NCBI GenBank assembly: GCA_001580565.1
Contig: LRBF01000218.1
Location: forward strand, 1-64,000
DNA: 64,000 nt
Source of the DNA: Caballeronia megalochromosomata
Lineage (GTDB): Bacteria; Pseudomonadota; Gammaproteobacteria; Burkholderiales; Burkholderiaceae
Reading direction: 5' to 3'
Shown one piece after another: positions 1 through 9,144 of the stretch. Made by a program: the position numbers and the translations under genes. The stretch's first letter is position 1. Every line of letters begins with the position of its first letter. The notes beneath the pieces are model-generated. The model saw only the letters and a program-made list of their open reading frames with translations. It was not told where the DNA came from and made no database searches.

Positions 1-74
1 GCACAGGGGCAGCGCTAATAGACCGACACGAAAACGGGATCCGAAGAAGGCCTATGGCTGAGTCCAGCGATTCC

Positions 75-854
75 CTACCGCATGAACGTGAGCGCAACCG
101 TATCCTGATCGGTATGCCGTCCGAGCAGATTCAACAACCCCGCGAGGTTCTCGCGCTGATCCGGCGCGGCCGTCGCAGTGCCCTGAAACGAAGTCGATTC
201 CTGCGAAATCGAGCCATTGCCGGTGAGCATGAGCGGCCCTTTGCTCGTCGAAAGATCGATCGTCGCCGATGCGCCCTGCGCCTGCAACGCAACCCGATAC
301 GAGCCGAGCGGCTTCACCCGCGAAACGCGCGAAGCCATGTCCGCGAGCGTGACGATCACCTGCCCGTACGCGTTGCGGTTCAGCAAGCGGAACTCGGTCC
401 ACGATAGCCGCACGTTGCCATCGAAGTCCAGCGTGTTGAACGGCGCACCTAGGCCCGCGAGCAGCGTCGCAGGCACGGCGATTTGGCCCGACGTGACGGT
501 CGCGCCACGCGTCGTGGCATCGACGGTCACGGCATCGGGCATCGCGTCGGTCTGGCGCATCGTCATGTGCACGCGGCCCGTAAAGAGCGGCAGGAAGGAC
601 GTCGTCCATTCGATACGCCCCGGCAGGAGCGTCGCGCCCGCGCCGTCGCTGCCCGCCGCGAGCATCAGCGTGGCCGAGCCTTTCCAGAGCGATCCGTCCG
701 GATCGACCAGATTCACGTGGCCGCCCGTCGACTTCGAGAACTGCGGCACGATCCACGCGGCCGGCATCATCGCCAGCAGCGTGCCGGCGACCGATATCAC
801 GATCACGAAAAGCGCCGGCAAGGCGAGCCGGAAACGTCGCGTCCAGTAACTCAT
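75..854 (-). CDS. gspN: GspN, type II secretion system protein N
   Basis: Protein of 259 residues and last gene of the gsp operon. One hydrophobic segment near residues 11-33 anchors it in the inner membrane; the rest is predicted periplasmic. GspN is an accessory inner-membrane component of the type II secretion machine, and its exact task is not settled. The start ATG overlaps the gspM stop by four bases, which fixes it; the longer open frame upstream is the gspM gene read in another frame. No terminator is visible after its stop, and the 74 bases beyond it hold nothing I recognise. The call rests on operon position plus single-anchor topology as well as family resemblance. Confidence 0.9.
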   Translation of the reverse strand: MSYWTRRFRLALPALFVIVISVAGTLLAMMPAAWIVPQFSKSTGGHVNLVDPDGSLWKGSATLMLAAGSDGAGATLLPGRIEWTTSFLPLFTGRVHMTMRQTDAMPDAVTVDATTRGATVTSGQIAVPATLLAGLGAPFNTLDFDGNVRLSWTEFRLLNRNAYGQVIVTLADMASRVSRVKPLGSYRVALQAQGASATIDLSTSKGPLMLTGNGSISQESTSFQGTATAAPDQRENLAGLLNLLGRHTDQDTVALTFMR

Positions 855-1354
855 TTCGCGCCGGCCGGTTGCAGCGATGCCGTCAGATCCACCTGGCCAT
901 CCGGCTTCAGCGCCGTGACGTGCGCCTCCGACACCTGCACCTTGAACTGCTTGCGCGCGTCGTCGAGCCACATCGTCCAGTTCGGAAACGAGGCGTTCTT
1001 CAACTGGATCTGCACCGCCGCGCCGATCACCTGGATCTGCGTGGGCTGCATGCCGTTGTCCGCGAGCGACTTTGCAAGCGCATCGCGCAGCGCGCCGCCC
1101 GTCGGCATCACGCCTTCGGCGGCGGGTGCGAGCGAGCGCGCGTCGTTGGCCTGCGCGGTCATCGTCGCGAGCTGGCGCTGCATCGTGGGCAGGGTGTCGC
1201 GCAGCCGCGCGCGGCCTTCGTAAGCCGGCGCCCACAGCACGAGATACACGAGCACGAGTCCGAGCGCGAGGCCGCCCCACATCAGCAGCGTCTTCTCGCG
1301 CGGCGTGCGCGCTTCCCAGAAATCCGACAGTGAACGTGCGATTTCCGCTTTCAT
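851..1354 (-). CDS. gspM: GspM, type II secretion inner-membrane protein M
   Basis: Protein of 167 residues, the usual GspM size. A short cytoplasmic N-terminus containing the stretch TPREKTLLMWGG leads into a transmembrane helix at about 25-45, followed by a periplasmic region with a helical part and a ferredoxin-like C-terminal domain. GspM binds GspL and helps couple the GspE ATPase to the membrane platform. It overlaps gspL upstream and gspN downstream by four bases each (ATGA type), indicating translational coupling. The start chosen gives the family N-terminus; longer frames upstream lie inside gspL. Confidence 0.92.
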   Translation of the reverse strand: MKAEIARSLSDFWEARTPREKTLLMWGGLALGLVLVYLVLWAPAYEGRARLRDTLPTMQRQLATMTAQANDARSLAPAAEGVMPTGGALRDALAKSLADNGMQPTQIQVIGAAVQIQLKNASFPNWTMWLDDARKQFKVQVSEAHVTALKPDGQVDLTASLQPAGAK

Positions 1355-2697
1355 TGGCCGCTCCTGATCGTCCATTTGCCGGTGTTGCTGTCGATCGAAC
1401 CGTTCAGCCCGTTCGCGGCGAGGCGCTTCGACAGGTCGGAATCGACCTTCGTTTCCGGCTTGAAGGTCACTTCGAGTCGACGGTCGCGATAGTCGAGGCC
1501 TGCTACGCCATTCACCGGAACAGGTCCGAGCGAGCGCGCGAGCCCGTCCGCGAGCGACAGAAAATCCGACGGCGACAGTTCGCCCGACGCCACGCGCAGG
1601 CGATCGAGATTGCGCGACATCTGATCGGGCGCATCGAGCACGACGGTCGTCTTCGGAAACGCGGCGAGCAGCAGTTCGGTTTCCTGCGTGTTGATCGTGT
1701 CGCGCAGGCGCGCGAGTTGCAGCCACTGCACATTGACGCCGATGATCGACACCACAATGGATGCCGCCACGAGCGCGATCGGCACGCGCAGGCGCCGCAT
1801 CGTCGCGCGGTCGAGCCGCCACGGCTGCGCGGCGAACTCGAACTGGCACAGGTCGAAGCGGCTCGCGAGCGCGTTGCGCGCGAGCGCCTCGAACGTGATC
1901 GGCTGCGCGCCGGCGATGGCCGCCGCAGCATTGCGCGAACCCGACAGGCGCGGCTCGTCGCCGGGAAGATCGGCGAGCGCATAGAGCGTCGCGGGATGAT
2001 CGCCCGCGAGCGCCGCGAGTGTCGCCGCGATCGAATCGGCGGGCAGCGCCAGGCCTTCGCCGAGCGCCGCGCGTTCACCGCGCGCAATCGCGATTTCGAT
2101 GCGCGGCGCACCGATCGCCGCAGGCGAAGGCGCAGCCATCTCGCCGATCAGCGCGGGCGCGGTCGACACGACCTGACCGAGCAGACCCGCGACGAACGGC
2201 GTCGGCGGCGCTTCCGTTTTCTCGCCTTCAGCGCCCTCTTCCACGGGCGCCGCGGCCGGAACCGGCAGGCAGCGCATCGCGGGCACGGCCTTCACGTTGC
2301 GATGTCCCGCGCCCGAAAACGCGCCGAGCACGAAGCGGAACCAGCCGCGATCGATCACGCCGACCACGCGCCGGCCATCGGCGAGCGCGACCGGGTCGAC
2401 CGCGACATGACACGTCTGCGGATCCTGAATGAGCTGATCCTCGACGACGTTCGGCAAGGCCTGGCGCAAGCGCGGTCCCTTGAGCGGCGGCACGGAAGCG
2501 GCAAGCAGCAGCGTGTCGCGCGCGGCGACGATCAGCACCGTCGCACTCGCGCGCGGCAGCAGCCCGAGCGCCGCGCGGCCGACGCGCTGGGACTCGCCGC
2601 GCTTGTCGAGCAGCAGAAACGGCAGATCCGGCAGATGCCACTCTTCCGAGCGCACCGCGGGATCGCGCGGCGGCAATAAAACGATCAGTGTGCTCAA
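1351..2697 (-). CDS. gspL: GspL, type II secretion platform protein L
   Basis: Protein of 448 residues. It has an actin-like cytoplasmic domain (about 1-290), one transmembrane segment at about 300-320 (ending IALVAASIVVSIIGVNV) and a periplasmic C-terminal domain. GspL recruits the GspE ATPase to the inner membrane and contacts GspM. The start codon is TTG, preceded on the minus strand by an AGGAAG ribosome-binding site; no ATG gives the family N-terminus. A 36-base gap separates it from gspK, the first break in an otherwise tightly overlapping set. The middle of the cytoplasmic domain is Ala/Pro-rich, as is common in Burkholderia proteins. Confidence 0.93.
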   Translation of the reverse strand: MSTLIVLLPPRDPAVRSEEWHLPDLPFLLLDKRGESQRVGRAALGLLPRASATVLIVAARDTLLLAASVPPLKGPRLRQALPNVVEDQLIQDPQTCHVAVDPVALADGRRVVGVIDRGWFRFVLGAFSGAGHRNVKAVPAMRCLPVPAAAPVEEGAEGEKTEAPPTPFVAGLLGQVVSTAPALIGEMAAPSPAAIGAPRIEIAIARGERAALGEGLALPADSIAATLAALAGDHPATLYALADLPGDEPRLSGSRNAAAAIAGAQPITFEALARNALASRFDLCQFEFAAQPWRLDRATMRRLRVPIALVAASIVVSIIGVNVQWLQLARLRDTINTQETELLLAAFPKTTVVLDAPDQMSRNLDRLRVASGELSPSDFLSLADGLARSLGPVPVNGVAGLDYRDRRLEVTFKPETKVDSDLSKRLAANGLNGSIDSNTGKWTIRSGQ

Positions 2698-2733
2698 AGG
2701 CCACTTCCTCTCATCAATGACTGCGGCACGTCG

Positions 2734-3852
2734 TCACTGCGCATCGCGCGTGTAGACGATGCGCGTCGTGTGCGTCGTCGGATCGCGATACACGAGCGTC
2801 GTGCGCTCCAGTTGCGCGCGTTCATGTTCCACGCGCCCGTTGATCACGAAATACTTCGTGGTGACGTCCATCTCGTTCGGATCGACCGACACCGTCTTGA
2901 CGCCCGCGCCGGTCAGCGCGAGCTGCACGTTGCCGACATCGTGGAAGAACACCGTCTCCCGGCGCGCGACGAACGCCTGCGCCTGCGACAGGTTCATGCC
3001 GGGCACCACGGCCGCGATCACTTCGGCGGGCGCGGTGTTCATGTTCACGGCGGACGTCGTCGGCAGCACAGTGACGAACGGGCGCAACTTCGCGACCGCT
3101 TCGGACGAAAAGCCCGGCACGTCGAGCAGCGAGTCGACGGTGATCATCTGCAAAGGCGCAACGGGCGCGTTGCTATCCGCGTCCTTCAATCCGGGATCGT
3201 CGGTGAAATTGCCGCCGCCCGTGCCGCCGCTTTGTGCAATCGCCGCCAGGGTCGTCGCTTCGGTGTTCGTGCCGGTCGCCGTAGTCGCGCTCGCGCCCGT
3301 CTGCGTCTGAAAGCGGGTCGCGGAGCGCGCGAGGCCCGCGCGCATCTGCAGCGCCACCGTCTTCGCCAGCGAGCCGTTGAGGCCGATCATCGTGAGCAGA
3401 CGCTGGAACACCTGAATCTGCGCGACGTTGATGGTCAGCACGCCGGGCGTCGGCGTCGAGACCAGATTGCGCAGATTGAACTTCGCCTGCGCATCCTCGA
3501 TCGAGCCGGACAAATACGTCGATGCGCCCTGCTGCGCGCGCACTTCGCCGATCTGCCCGAGAAAGTCCGACAGCTTCGTCTTCGCGATCGGCACGCCCCA
3601 CACGCCGCCGAGATACGTGACCGTCGGCGAGGTATCGGCTTCCGAGCGCAGGATGAGGCGCGTCCAGTCGAGCGCGCTACGCGAAATCCACTGCGCCTGC
3701 GCGAGCAGTCGCTGATTCTCGATGCGGCGAATCTGCACCTGCTGACGCCACAGCATGCCCGAGACGAGAATCGCCGCGAGCGATACGACGAGCAGCGCGC
3801 TGATGATCGCGACGCCGCGTTGCCTTTTCGGGTTCGGGGCGCGCATGTTCAT
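2734..3852 (-). CDS. gspK: GspK, minor pseudopilin
   Basis: Protein of 372 residues. A short basic leader (KRQRG) is followed by the hydrophobic pseudopilin helix starting VAIISALLVVSLAAIL, then a large periplasmic domain with the GspK-type insertion and helix-hairpin-helix-like segments. GspK forms the tip of the pseudopilus with GspI and GspJ. The usual +5 Glu of pseudopilins is absent (VAIIS), which is the normal GspK exception. A Thr/Ala/Gly-rich linker (around ATTATGTNTEATT) lies near residues 190-205. The start ATG overlaps the gspJ stop; a second in-frame ATG two codons on is also possible. Confidence 0.93.
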   Translation of the reverse strand: MNMRAPNPKRQRGVAIISALLVVSLAAILVSGMLWRQQVQIRRIENQRLLAQAQWISRSALDWTRLILRSEADTSPTVTYLGGVWGVPIAKTKLSDFLGQIGEVRAQQGASTYLSGSIEDAQAKFNLRNLVSTPTPGVLTINVAQIQVFQRLLTMIGLNGSLAKTVALQMRAGLARSATRFQTQTGASATTATGTNTEATTLAAIAQSGGTGGGNFTDDPGLKDADSNAPVAPLQMITVDSLLDVPGFSSEAVAKLRPFVTVLPTTSAVNMNTAPAEVIAAVVPGMNLSQAQAFVARRETVFFHDVGNVQLALTGAGVKTVSVDPNEMDVTTKYFVINGRVEHERAQLERTTLVYRDPTTHTTRIVYTRDAQ

Positions 3853-4523
3853 TCTCCGACCAGAAACACGCGCGTGAGCGGCGTCGCGAGCGAGCGCGCG
3901 CCGACCGCGACCTGAACGCCCGACACCGCGCGCGGCAGCGGCGCGTTGCCGAGCTGCGGCACTTTCAGGTTGTTGTCGTTCTGGTTGATCTGCGCGAGCA
4001 CGTCGCTCATGCGCGTCGTCCAGCCTTTTTCCGGGATGTAGACGCGCGTCGCGAGCGACGCCACGCCGCCCATCAGCGGAATCGAGCTCCAGCCATCCCC
4101 CGTGTCGCCCGACGTCAACGCGCGCCGCACTTCACCGACATTCGACAGCGGCGGCGACGCGAAGCGCACGATCCGCCCGCTCGACAGCCGGTAGCGCACC
4201 ACCTGAAGCCGCGGCGGCGTGCCCGGCGCAAACACGCCGCGCACGATCTGCAGCGAGCCGTTGCCGACCTGCACGGCGGGCTGGCCGGCTTCGTCGTCGG
4301 TTGCGGCCTGGCGCGCGTCGATACGCATCTGGTCGAACAGTTGCGCGACGACGCGCTCGTCTTCCATCGCGTTCTCGATCGTCGCGCGGCCTCGGATCAC
4401 CGAGTCGAGTCCGCGCCACGACAGCACCGCGAGCACCGCGAGAATCGCGATGGCGATCAGCATCTCCAGCAGCGTGAAGCCGCGCTGCTTTCTGCGGCGG
4501 TCAGAGCGAGCGGTTCGTTTCAT
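3849..4523 (-). CDS. gspJ: GspJ, minor pseudopilin
   Basis: Protein of 224 residues. The basic leader ending RKQRG is followed by FTLLEMLIAIAILAVLAVLSW, a prepilin-peptidase cleavage site with Phe at +1 and Glu at +5 in front of the hydrophobic N-terminal helix. GspJ is part of the pseudopilus tip complex with GspI and GspK. The gene overlaps gspI by 23 bases at its start and gspK by four at its end. Processing would require a GspO/PilD peptidase, which is not encoded in this window. Confidence 0.95.
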   Translation of the reverse strand: MKRTARSDRRRKQRGFTLLEMLIAIAILAVLAVLSWRGLDSVIRGRATIENAMEDERVVAQLFDQMRIDARQAATDDEAGQPAVQVGNGSLQIVRGVFAPGTPPRLQVVRYRLSSGRIVRFASPPLSNVGEVRRALTSGDTGDGWSSIPLMGGVASLATRVYIPEKGWTTRMSDVLAQINQNDNNLKVPQLGNAPLPRAVSGVQVAVGARSLATPLTRVFLVGE

Positions 4524-4890
4524 TCGCCACCACCGTGACCATTTGCGCCAGATTGCCGGAGCGGCCCGGCGTCGAGACGAACATCTCGACGCGCCGGAAA
4601 ATCGGATTGGGCGTCTGGCTCACGCGCTGCGTGCATACGAGCTTCAGATTGCCCTGCGAGCAGTCGAAGGTGCGCGAGCCGATCTCCGGAAACTGATGCG
4701 AGAGCCGCAGTTGCGCGAGTTCGTTGTCCGCGCTCCAGCCCGCGAGCAACCGCCGATGCAGGTCCGCTTCGCCCGTCGCGAGCGAGCCGACCGCGCGTAT
4801 CGATGCGGCGAGCGCCACCGCGATGATCGCCAGTGCGACGAGCACTTCGATCATCGTAAAGCCGCGCTGATGTCGACGGGATGGGCGCAT
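4501..4890 (-). CDS. gspI: GspI, minor pseudopilin
   Basis: Protein of 129 residues with the leader RRHQRG and mature N-terminus FTMIEVLVALAIIAVALAA, including the +5 Glu. The length fits GspI. The start ATG overlaps the gspH stop (ATGA), which fixes it; the much longer open frame running upstream reads gspH and gspG out of frame. GspI nucleates the tip complex with GspJ and GspK. Two Cys residues (in TFDCS and LVCTQ) may form a disulfide in the periplasmic domain. Confidence 0.95.
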   Translation of the reverse strand: MRPSRRHQRGFTMIEVLVALAIIAVALAASIRAVGSLATGEADLHRRLLAGWSADNELAQLRLSHQFPEIGSRTFDCSQGNLKLVCTQRVSQTPNPIFRRVEMFVSTPGRSGNLAQMVTVVANETNRSL

Positions 4891-5363
4891 CACCGCACCT
4901 GATAGCGGCCGTTGCCGCTGCCGATGATCGTCACGCGGCCCACTGCCGAGAACAGTGTGATTTCCATCGGCGCGTCGATGGCTTCGGTGCCGAACACGAG
5001 CCGGTTCACCGTCTTGTCCGAGTCGAGGAACTGGATCGACACGCCGGTCACGCCGCCTTCCCAGCGCCGCTGGCGCAAGAGGTCGTCGCGCAACGGGCGC
5101 CAGCCGTCTTCGGTGCGGATGTCGAAGCGAAATCCGCCGTCGAGCGGCTGCCACGCGATCGGCCGCGCGCGCACCTGCGCCTCGTCGCCCGCGGATTCGA
5201 ACAGCAGCGCGAGACGCTGCGCTTCCTCGTTGAGATCGGTTCGCGGGTTGCGCGTCAGTTGCAGCGACGCGAGCGACACCAGCAAGCCCGCGATCACCAG
5301 CACCACGAGCATTTCGAGCAGCGTGAAGCCCGCGTTGTGTCGCGTATGTCGGTGCCTGTTCAC
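4890..5363 (-). CDS. gspH: GspH, minor pseudopilin
   Basis: Protein of 157 residues. The prepilin signal RHNAG/FTLLEMLVVLVIAGLLVSL carries the +5 Glu. GspH caps or initiates the pseudopilus between the major pseudopilin GspG and the tip proteins. It starts with GTG, preceded by an AGGAAA ribosome-binding site on the minus strand; no upstream ATG is available in this frame. The gspG stop lies 29 bases upstream, and the gene ends in an ATGA overlap with gspI. Confidence 0.94.
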   Translation of the reverse strand: MNRHRHTRHNAGFTLLEMLVVLVIAGLLVSLASLQLTRNPRTDLNEEAQRLALLFESAGDEAQVRARPIAWQPLDGGFRFDIRTEDGWRPLRDDLLRQRRWEGGVTGVSIQFLDSDKTVNRLVFGTEAIDAPMEITLFSAVGRVTIIGSGNGRYQVR

Positions 5364-5392
5364 GCCGCTTTCCTTCGTCTACCGTCGGACGG

Positions 5393-5863
5393 TTATTGCC
5401 ACGAGCCGACGTCGGCGTCATTGCCTTCGCCGCCGGCCTTGTTGTCCGCACCGTAGCTGAACACGTCGATTTCGCCGTGCACGCCCGGATTCAGATATTG
5501 ATACTGCGCGCCCCACGGATCGGCCGGCAGGCGTTCCAGATAGCCGCCGTCCTTCCAGTTGTTCGGCACCGGCTCGGTCGTCGGCTTTTCGACGAGCGCG
5601 CGCAGGCCCTGCTCCTGCGTGGGATAGCGGCCGTTATCGAGGCGATACAGCTTCATCGCCTGCATGATGGTGCCGATGTCCTGCTTCGCGGCGACGCGGC
5701 GCGCCTCGTCCGGGCGGCTCATGATCTTCGGCACGATCAGCGCGGCGAGAATGCCGAGGATCGCGATCACGACCATGATTTCGATCAGCGTGAAGCCGCG
5801 TTGACGGCGTCCTTGCGCCTGAGCCTGTTGAATTCGCATGCGGCGTTGTGTCCACATTTGCAT
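5393..5863 (-). CDS. gspG: GspG, major pseudopilin
   Basis: Protein of 156 residues with the strongly conserved major-pseudopilin N-terminus FTLIEIMVVIAILGILAALIVPKIM after a Gly at residue 23, and a C-terminal region typical of the family (RYPTQEQGL, DPWGAQYQYLNPG, calcium-site loop near the end). GspG polymerises into the pseudopilus. The leader is long for the family; an ATG at codon 9 would give a shorter one, but GAGG lies eight bases before the first ATG, so I keep that. A 158-base gap with a small hairpin at 5897-5911 separates it from gspC, perhaps allowing separate control of this abundant subunit. Confidence 0.96.
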   Translation of the reverse strand: MQMWTQRRMRIQQAQAQGRRQRGFTLIEIMVVIAILGILAALIVPKIMSRPDEARRVAAKQDIGTIMQAMKLYRLDNGRYPTQEQGLRALVEKPTTEPVPNNWKDGGYLERLPADPWGAQYQYLNPGVHGEIDVFSYGADNKAGGEGNDADVGSWQ

Positions 5864-6021
5864 GACTGCTACCTCTTGAATTGAAAATTATCGTTTCCGG
5901 GCCTCATGCCCGGTGATGATTGAAAAAATCGTGCGGCTTCCTGTCGTGCCGAAACCGCCGCTCATTCTATCGATCTGCTTTCGTCGCGTGACATCGCCGC
6001 GCGCGAGGCATCGCGTCGCGT

Positions 6022-6435
6022 TCAGCGCACCCAGATCGTCGGGCCGGGCGGATTCTGCGGCAGGAAGATCTCCGACTTCACGCCGTTGCGGTCGATGATG
6101 ATCGAGCGCGCGCGCACTTCCGAGAGCTTCACGCCTTGCGTGAGCGGGCCGCCCAGCGACACGGCCTTGGCCGGTTCGCCACCGTAGCTCACGATGGCCG
6201 CCGCGCCGCCCTGCAACGCGAGAATGCCGAACAGATGCACATCCGAATTGGCCTGACGCTCCAGCCGCCCGCCGAAAATGGTCGCGGCCTGTTCGACCGA
6301 CGGCGCACGCGTCGCCGCCGCGGCGGGCGACGGCGCGCTCTGACGCGCGGTCAGCGTCACGACCCAGTACGTCACCGTCACGCAGAAGAGCGCGAGCGCG
6401 GCGAGCGTCAGTAAGCGAGTTTGAAGGGCGTTCAT
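6022..6435 (-). CDS. gspC: GspC-like inner-membrane protein
   Basis: Short protein of 137 residues: one N-terminal transmembrane helix at about 9-28, an Ala/Pro linker, and a homology-region domain (IFGGRLERQANSDVHLFGILALQGG) ending QNPPGPTIWVR. GspC links the inner-membrane platform to the secretin GspD through this domain. There is no PDZ or coiled-coil domain at the C-terminus, unlike the roughly 270-residue enterobacterial GspC. The ATG overlaps the gspF stop (TGATG); a GTG one codon earlier is less likely. Its place between gspF and gspG supports the call. Confidence 0.88.
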   Translation of the reverse strand: MNALQTRLLTLAALALFCVTVTYWVVTLTARQSAPSPAAAATRAPSVEQAATIFGGRLERQANSDVHLFGILALQGGAAAIVSYGGEPAKAVSLGGPLTQGVKLSEVRARSIIIDRNGVKSEIFLPQNPPGPTIWVR

Positions 6436-7652
6436 CACTGCACCAGATTATTCAGTTCGATGATCGGCAACATCACGGCCAGCACGATCACCAGCACGAC
6501 GCCACCCATCGCGAGAATCAGCAGCGGTTCGAGCAGGCTCGTGAGGAACATCGTGCGCCGTTCGAGCTCGCGCGCTTCGCCGTCGGAGGCGCGGTCGAGC
6601 ATCGTGGTGACGTCGCCGGTCGCTTCGCCCGAGCGGATCAGGTGAACCAGCACGGGCGGAAACGTCTTCGTGTTGCCGAGCGCGCGCGAGAGCGACGAGC
6701 CTTCGCGCACGCGGATGATGGCGTCGTCGACGTTCTCGCGCATCGCCGTGTTGCTGAGCGTTTCACCGGCCGCCTGCAGCGCGCGCAGGATCGGCACGCC
6801 GGCGGCGGTCAGGATCGCGAGCGTGCTGGCGAAGCGCACCGTGTTATAGCCGCGCACCAGCTTGCCGACGAGCGGCGCGCCGAGCAGCCACCGGTCGAAC
6901 GACATGCGCGGCCCGGGCCGCGCGAGGATGCTCTTCACGAGCCACGCGAAAATCACCACGCCGATCAGCACCGCCCACCAGTAACTGCGGACGAAGCCGG
7001 AGAGCGCCATCATCATGACGGTCAAAAAAGGCAGCGCCTGCTTCGTGCTCGCGAATACGTTGACGACCTGCGGCACGACATAGCTCAGCAGAAACGTGAC
7101 GATGCCGAACGCGATGATCGTAACGATGCCCGGATACGTGAACGCCAGAATGATCTTCTGCTTCAGCGCGTTACGCTGTTCGATGTAGTCCGCGAGGCGC
7201 GACAGCACGAGGCCGAGCTTGCCGGTATGCTCGCCCGCCGCGACGAGCGCGCGATAGATCTCGGGAAAGTCCTTCGGATGCTGCGCGAGCGCGTTGGCGA
7301 AGGAATGGCCGCCGAGCACTTCGGCGCGGATCGCGGCCATCAGTTCGCGGATGTAATCGCGTTCGGACTGCTCCGTCAGCACCGCGAGCGTCTCGCCGAG
7401 CGGCAGGCCCGCGATCAAAAGACTCGCGAGCTGGCGCGTGAGAATCGCCTGTTCGCGCTGCGACAGCCGGCGCCCGAGCGACAGCCGCTGCTGGCGCTCG
7501 CCGCGCGTGCGCGAGCCCGCCGCCTCGACGATGAGCGGCGTGAGCCCCTGCGTGCGCAACTGGCTGCGCGCGGCGCGGGCGCTGTCGGCATCGAGCACGC
7601 CTTTTTGCGTCTTGCCCGCGTGGTCGATCGCTTCGAAACGAAAAGCCGGCAT
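6435..7652 (-). CDS. gspF: GspF, type II secretion inner-membrane platform protein
   Basis: Protein of 405 residues, the standard GspF/PilC length. Two tandem T2SSF domains (about 70-195 and 275-395) are each followed by transmembrane segments, for example near 170-190, 225-245 and 375-398. The N-terminus MPAFRFEAIDHAGKTQKGVLDADSA split as MPAFRFEAIDHAG and KTQKGVLDADSA is typical. GspF is the polytopic platform protein that GspE works against during pseudopilus assembly. It lies four bases after gspE and overlaps gspC. Confidence 0.96.
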   Translation of the reverse strand: MPAFRFEAIDHAGKTQKGVLDADSARAARSQLRTQGLTPLIVEAAGSRTRGERQQRLSLGRRLSQREQAILTRQLASLLIAGLPLGETLAVLTEQSERDYIRELMAAIRAEVLGGHSFANALAQHPKDFPEIYRALVAAGEHTGKLGLVLSRLADYIEQRNALKQKIILAFTYPGIVTIIAFGIVTFLLSYVVPQVVNVFASTKQALPFLTVMMMALSGFVRSYWWAVLIGVVIFAWLVKSILARPGPRMSFDRWLLGAPLVGKLVRGYNTVRFASTLAILTAAGVPILRALQAAGETLSNTAMRENVDDAIIRVREGSSLSRALGNTKTFPPVLVHLIRSGEATGDVTTMLDRASDGEARELERRTMFLTSLLEPLLILAMGGVVLVIVLAVMLPIIELNNLVQ

Positions 7653-7656
7653 ACCT

Positions 7657-9144
7657 TTACTCTCCGCCCGTCACGCGCAGCACTTCTTCCAGCGACGTCA
7701 CGCCCGCTGCCAGCCAGCGGTCGCCGTCCTCGCGCAGCGTGCGCATGCCCTGCTTGCGGCCCGCGTCGAGAATCTCGGCATCCGCCGCGTTGCGGTGGAT
7801 GAGCGGGCGGATCTCGTCGTCGATCAGCAGCAGTTCATAGACACCGCGTCGGCCGGTATAGCCCGACTGGCCGCATCGCTCGCAGCCGACCGGATGGTAA
7901 CGCTTCGTGCCGTCATCCTCGACGCGCTCTTCCTTGCACACCGGACAGAGCTGCCGCACGAGCCGCTGCGCGAGCACGCCGAGCAGCGACGAAGCCAGCA
8001 GATAAGGCTCCACGCCCATGTCGGTGAGACGCGTGACAGCGGACGCGGCGTCGTTCGTGTGCAGCGTCGCGAGCACCAGGTGACCGGTGAGCGAAGCCTG
8101 CACCGCGATCTGCGCGGTTTCGAGATCGCGGATTTCACCGATCATGATGATGTCCGGATCCTGACGAAGAATCGAGCGCAGCGCGCGCGCGAAGGTCATG
8201 CCGATGCGCTCGTTCACCTGCGTCTGGCCGATGCCCGACAGGTCGTATTCGATCGGATCTTCCACCGTCATGATGTTGGTGGTCGTGGTCTCGAGCCGCG
8301 ACATCGCCGCATAAAGCGTGGTCGTCTTGCCGGAGCCGGTCGGCCCGGTCACGAGCACGATGCCGTGCGGCCGGCCGATGAGCTTGTCGAAATGGACAAG
8401 CGTGTCGCGCGCCATGCCGAGCTTTTCGAGATTCAGCCGCTGCGCGTCCTTCTCCAGGAGACGCAGCACCGCGCGCTCGCCGTGGCCGGTCGGCAGCGTG
8501 GAAACACGCACATCGACCGGACGGCCGCCCACGCGCAGCGTGATACGACCATCCTGCGGCAGGCGTTTTTCGGCGATATCGAGTTGCGCCATGATCTTGA
8601 TACGCGAGATCAGCGCGCCGTGCAGCGCCTTCTTCGGGCGCACGACATCACGCAACGTGCCGTCGACGCGAAAGCGCACCACCGACGCATTCTCGAATGG
8701 CTCGATATGAATATCCGATGCCTGCTCGCGCGCCGCCTGGGTGAGCAGCGCGTTGATCATGCGGATGATCGGCGCGTCGTCCTCGGATTCGAGCAGATCC
8801 TCGACTTCCGGAATGTCCTGCATCAGGCGCGAAAGATCGACTTCGCCTTCCACTTCGCCGACCACCTGCGCCGCGCTGCCGTCGTTGCGCGCATATGCCG
8901 AATTGATCGCGGCGGCGAGTTCGTCGGCGGGCTTGCGCAGGATCGAAAGCGCGCCGAAATTGCGCGCGACTTCGGCGAGCGCGGCATCGGTCGTGCGCTC
9001 GCTGATCCAAACCTCGATGCTGTCCGCGTGCTGGTGCGCGAGCAGAATCTGCCCGCTGCGCGCGAAGCCGTAGGGCACGAGCCGGGCCGCCAGCGGCGAC
9101 GCCGCGTTGCTCGCGCTCTCGACTGCACCGTTGACCGTACTCAC
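7657..9144 (-). CDS. gspE: GspE, type II secretion ATPase
   Basis: Protein of 495 residues. It has an N-terminal GspE domain, then a RecA-like ATPase with Walker A GPTGSGKT at 267-274, an Asp-box region, the Walker B stretch DPDIIMIGEIRD, and a tetracysteine zinc module (CPVC, then CERC about 20 residues on) in the C-terminal third. It hydrolyses ATP in the cytoplasm to drive pseudopilus extension. The start is GTG, overlapping the gspD stop by four bases, so the two are translationally coupled. All catalytic motifs appear intact. Confidence 0.97.
   Translation of the reverse strand: MSTVNGAVESASNAASPLAARLVPYGFARSGQILLAHQHADSIEVWISERTTDAALAEVARNFGALSILRKPADELAAAINSAYARNDGSAAQVVGEVEGEVDLSRLMQDIPEVEDLLESEDDAPIIRMINALLTQAAREQASDIHIEPFENASVVRFRVDGTLRDVVRPKKALHGALISRIKIMAQLDIAEKRLPQDGRITLRVGGRPVDVRVSTLPTGHGERAVLRLLEKDAQRLNLEKLGMARDTLVHFDKLIGRPHGIVLVTGPTGSGKTTTLYAAMSRLETTTTNIMTVEDPIEYDLSGIGQTQVNERIGMTFARALRSILRQDPDIIMIGEIRDLETAQIAVQASLTGHLVLATLHTNDAASAVTRLTDMGVEPYLLASSLLGVLAQRLVRQLCPVCKEERVEDDGTKRYHPVGCERCGQSGYTGRRGVYELLLIDDEIRPLIHRNAADAEILDAGRKQGMRTLREDGDRWLAAGVTSLEEVLRVTGGE

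Noticed and set aside
1072-2679. Open frame of 535 codons on the plus strand opposite gspL/gspM
   Set aside because: Arg-rich shadow frame with no similarity to any family I know.
5897-5911. Small hairpin between gspG and gspC, considered as a terminator
   Set aside because: The stem is only 5 bp and no T run follows on the minus strand; it may still affect processing.
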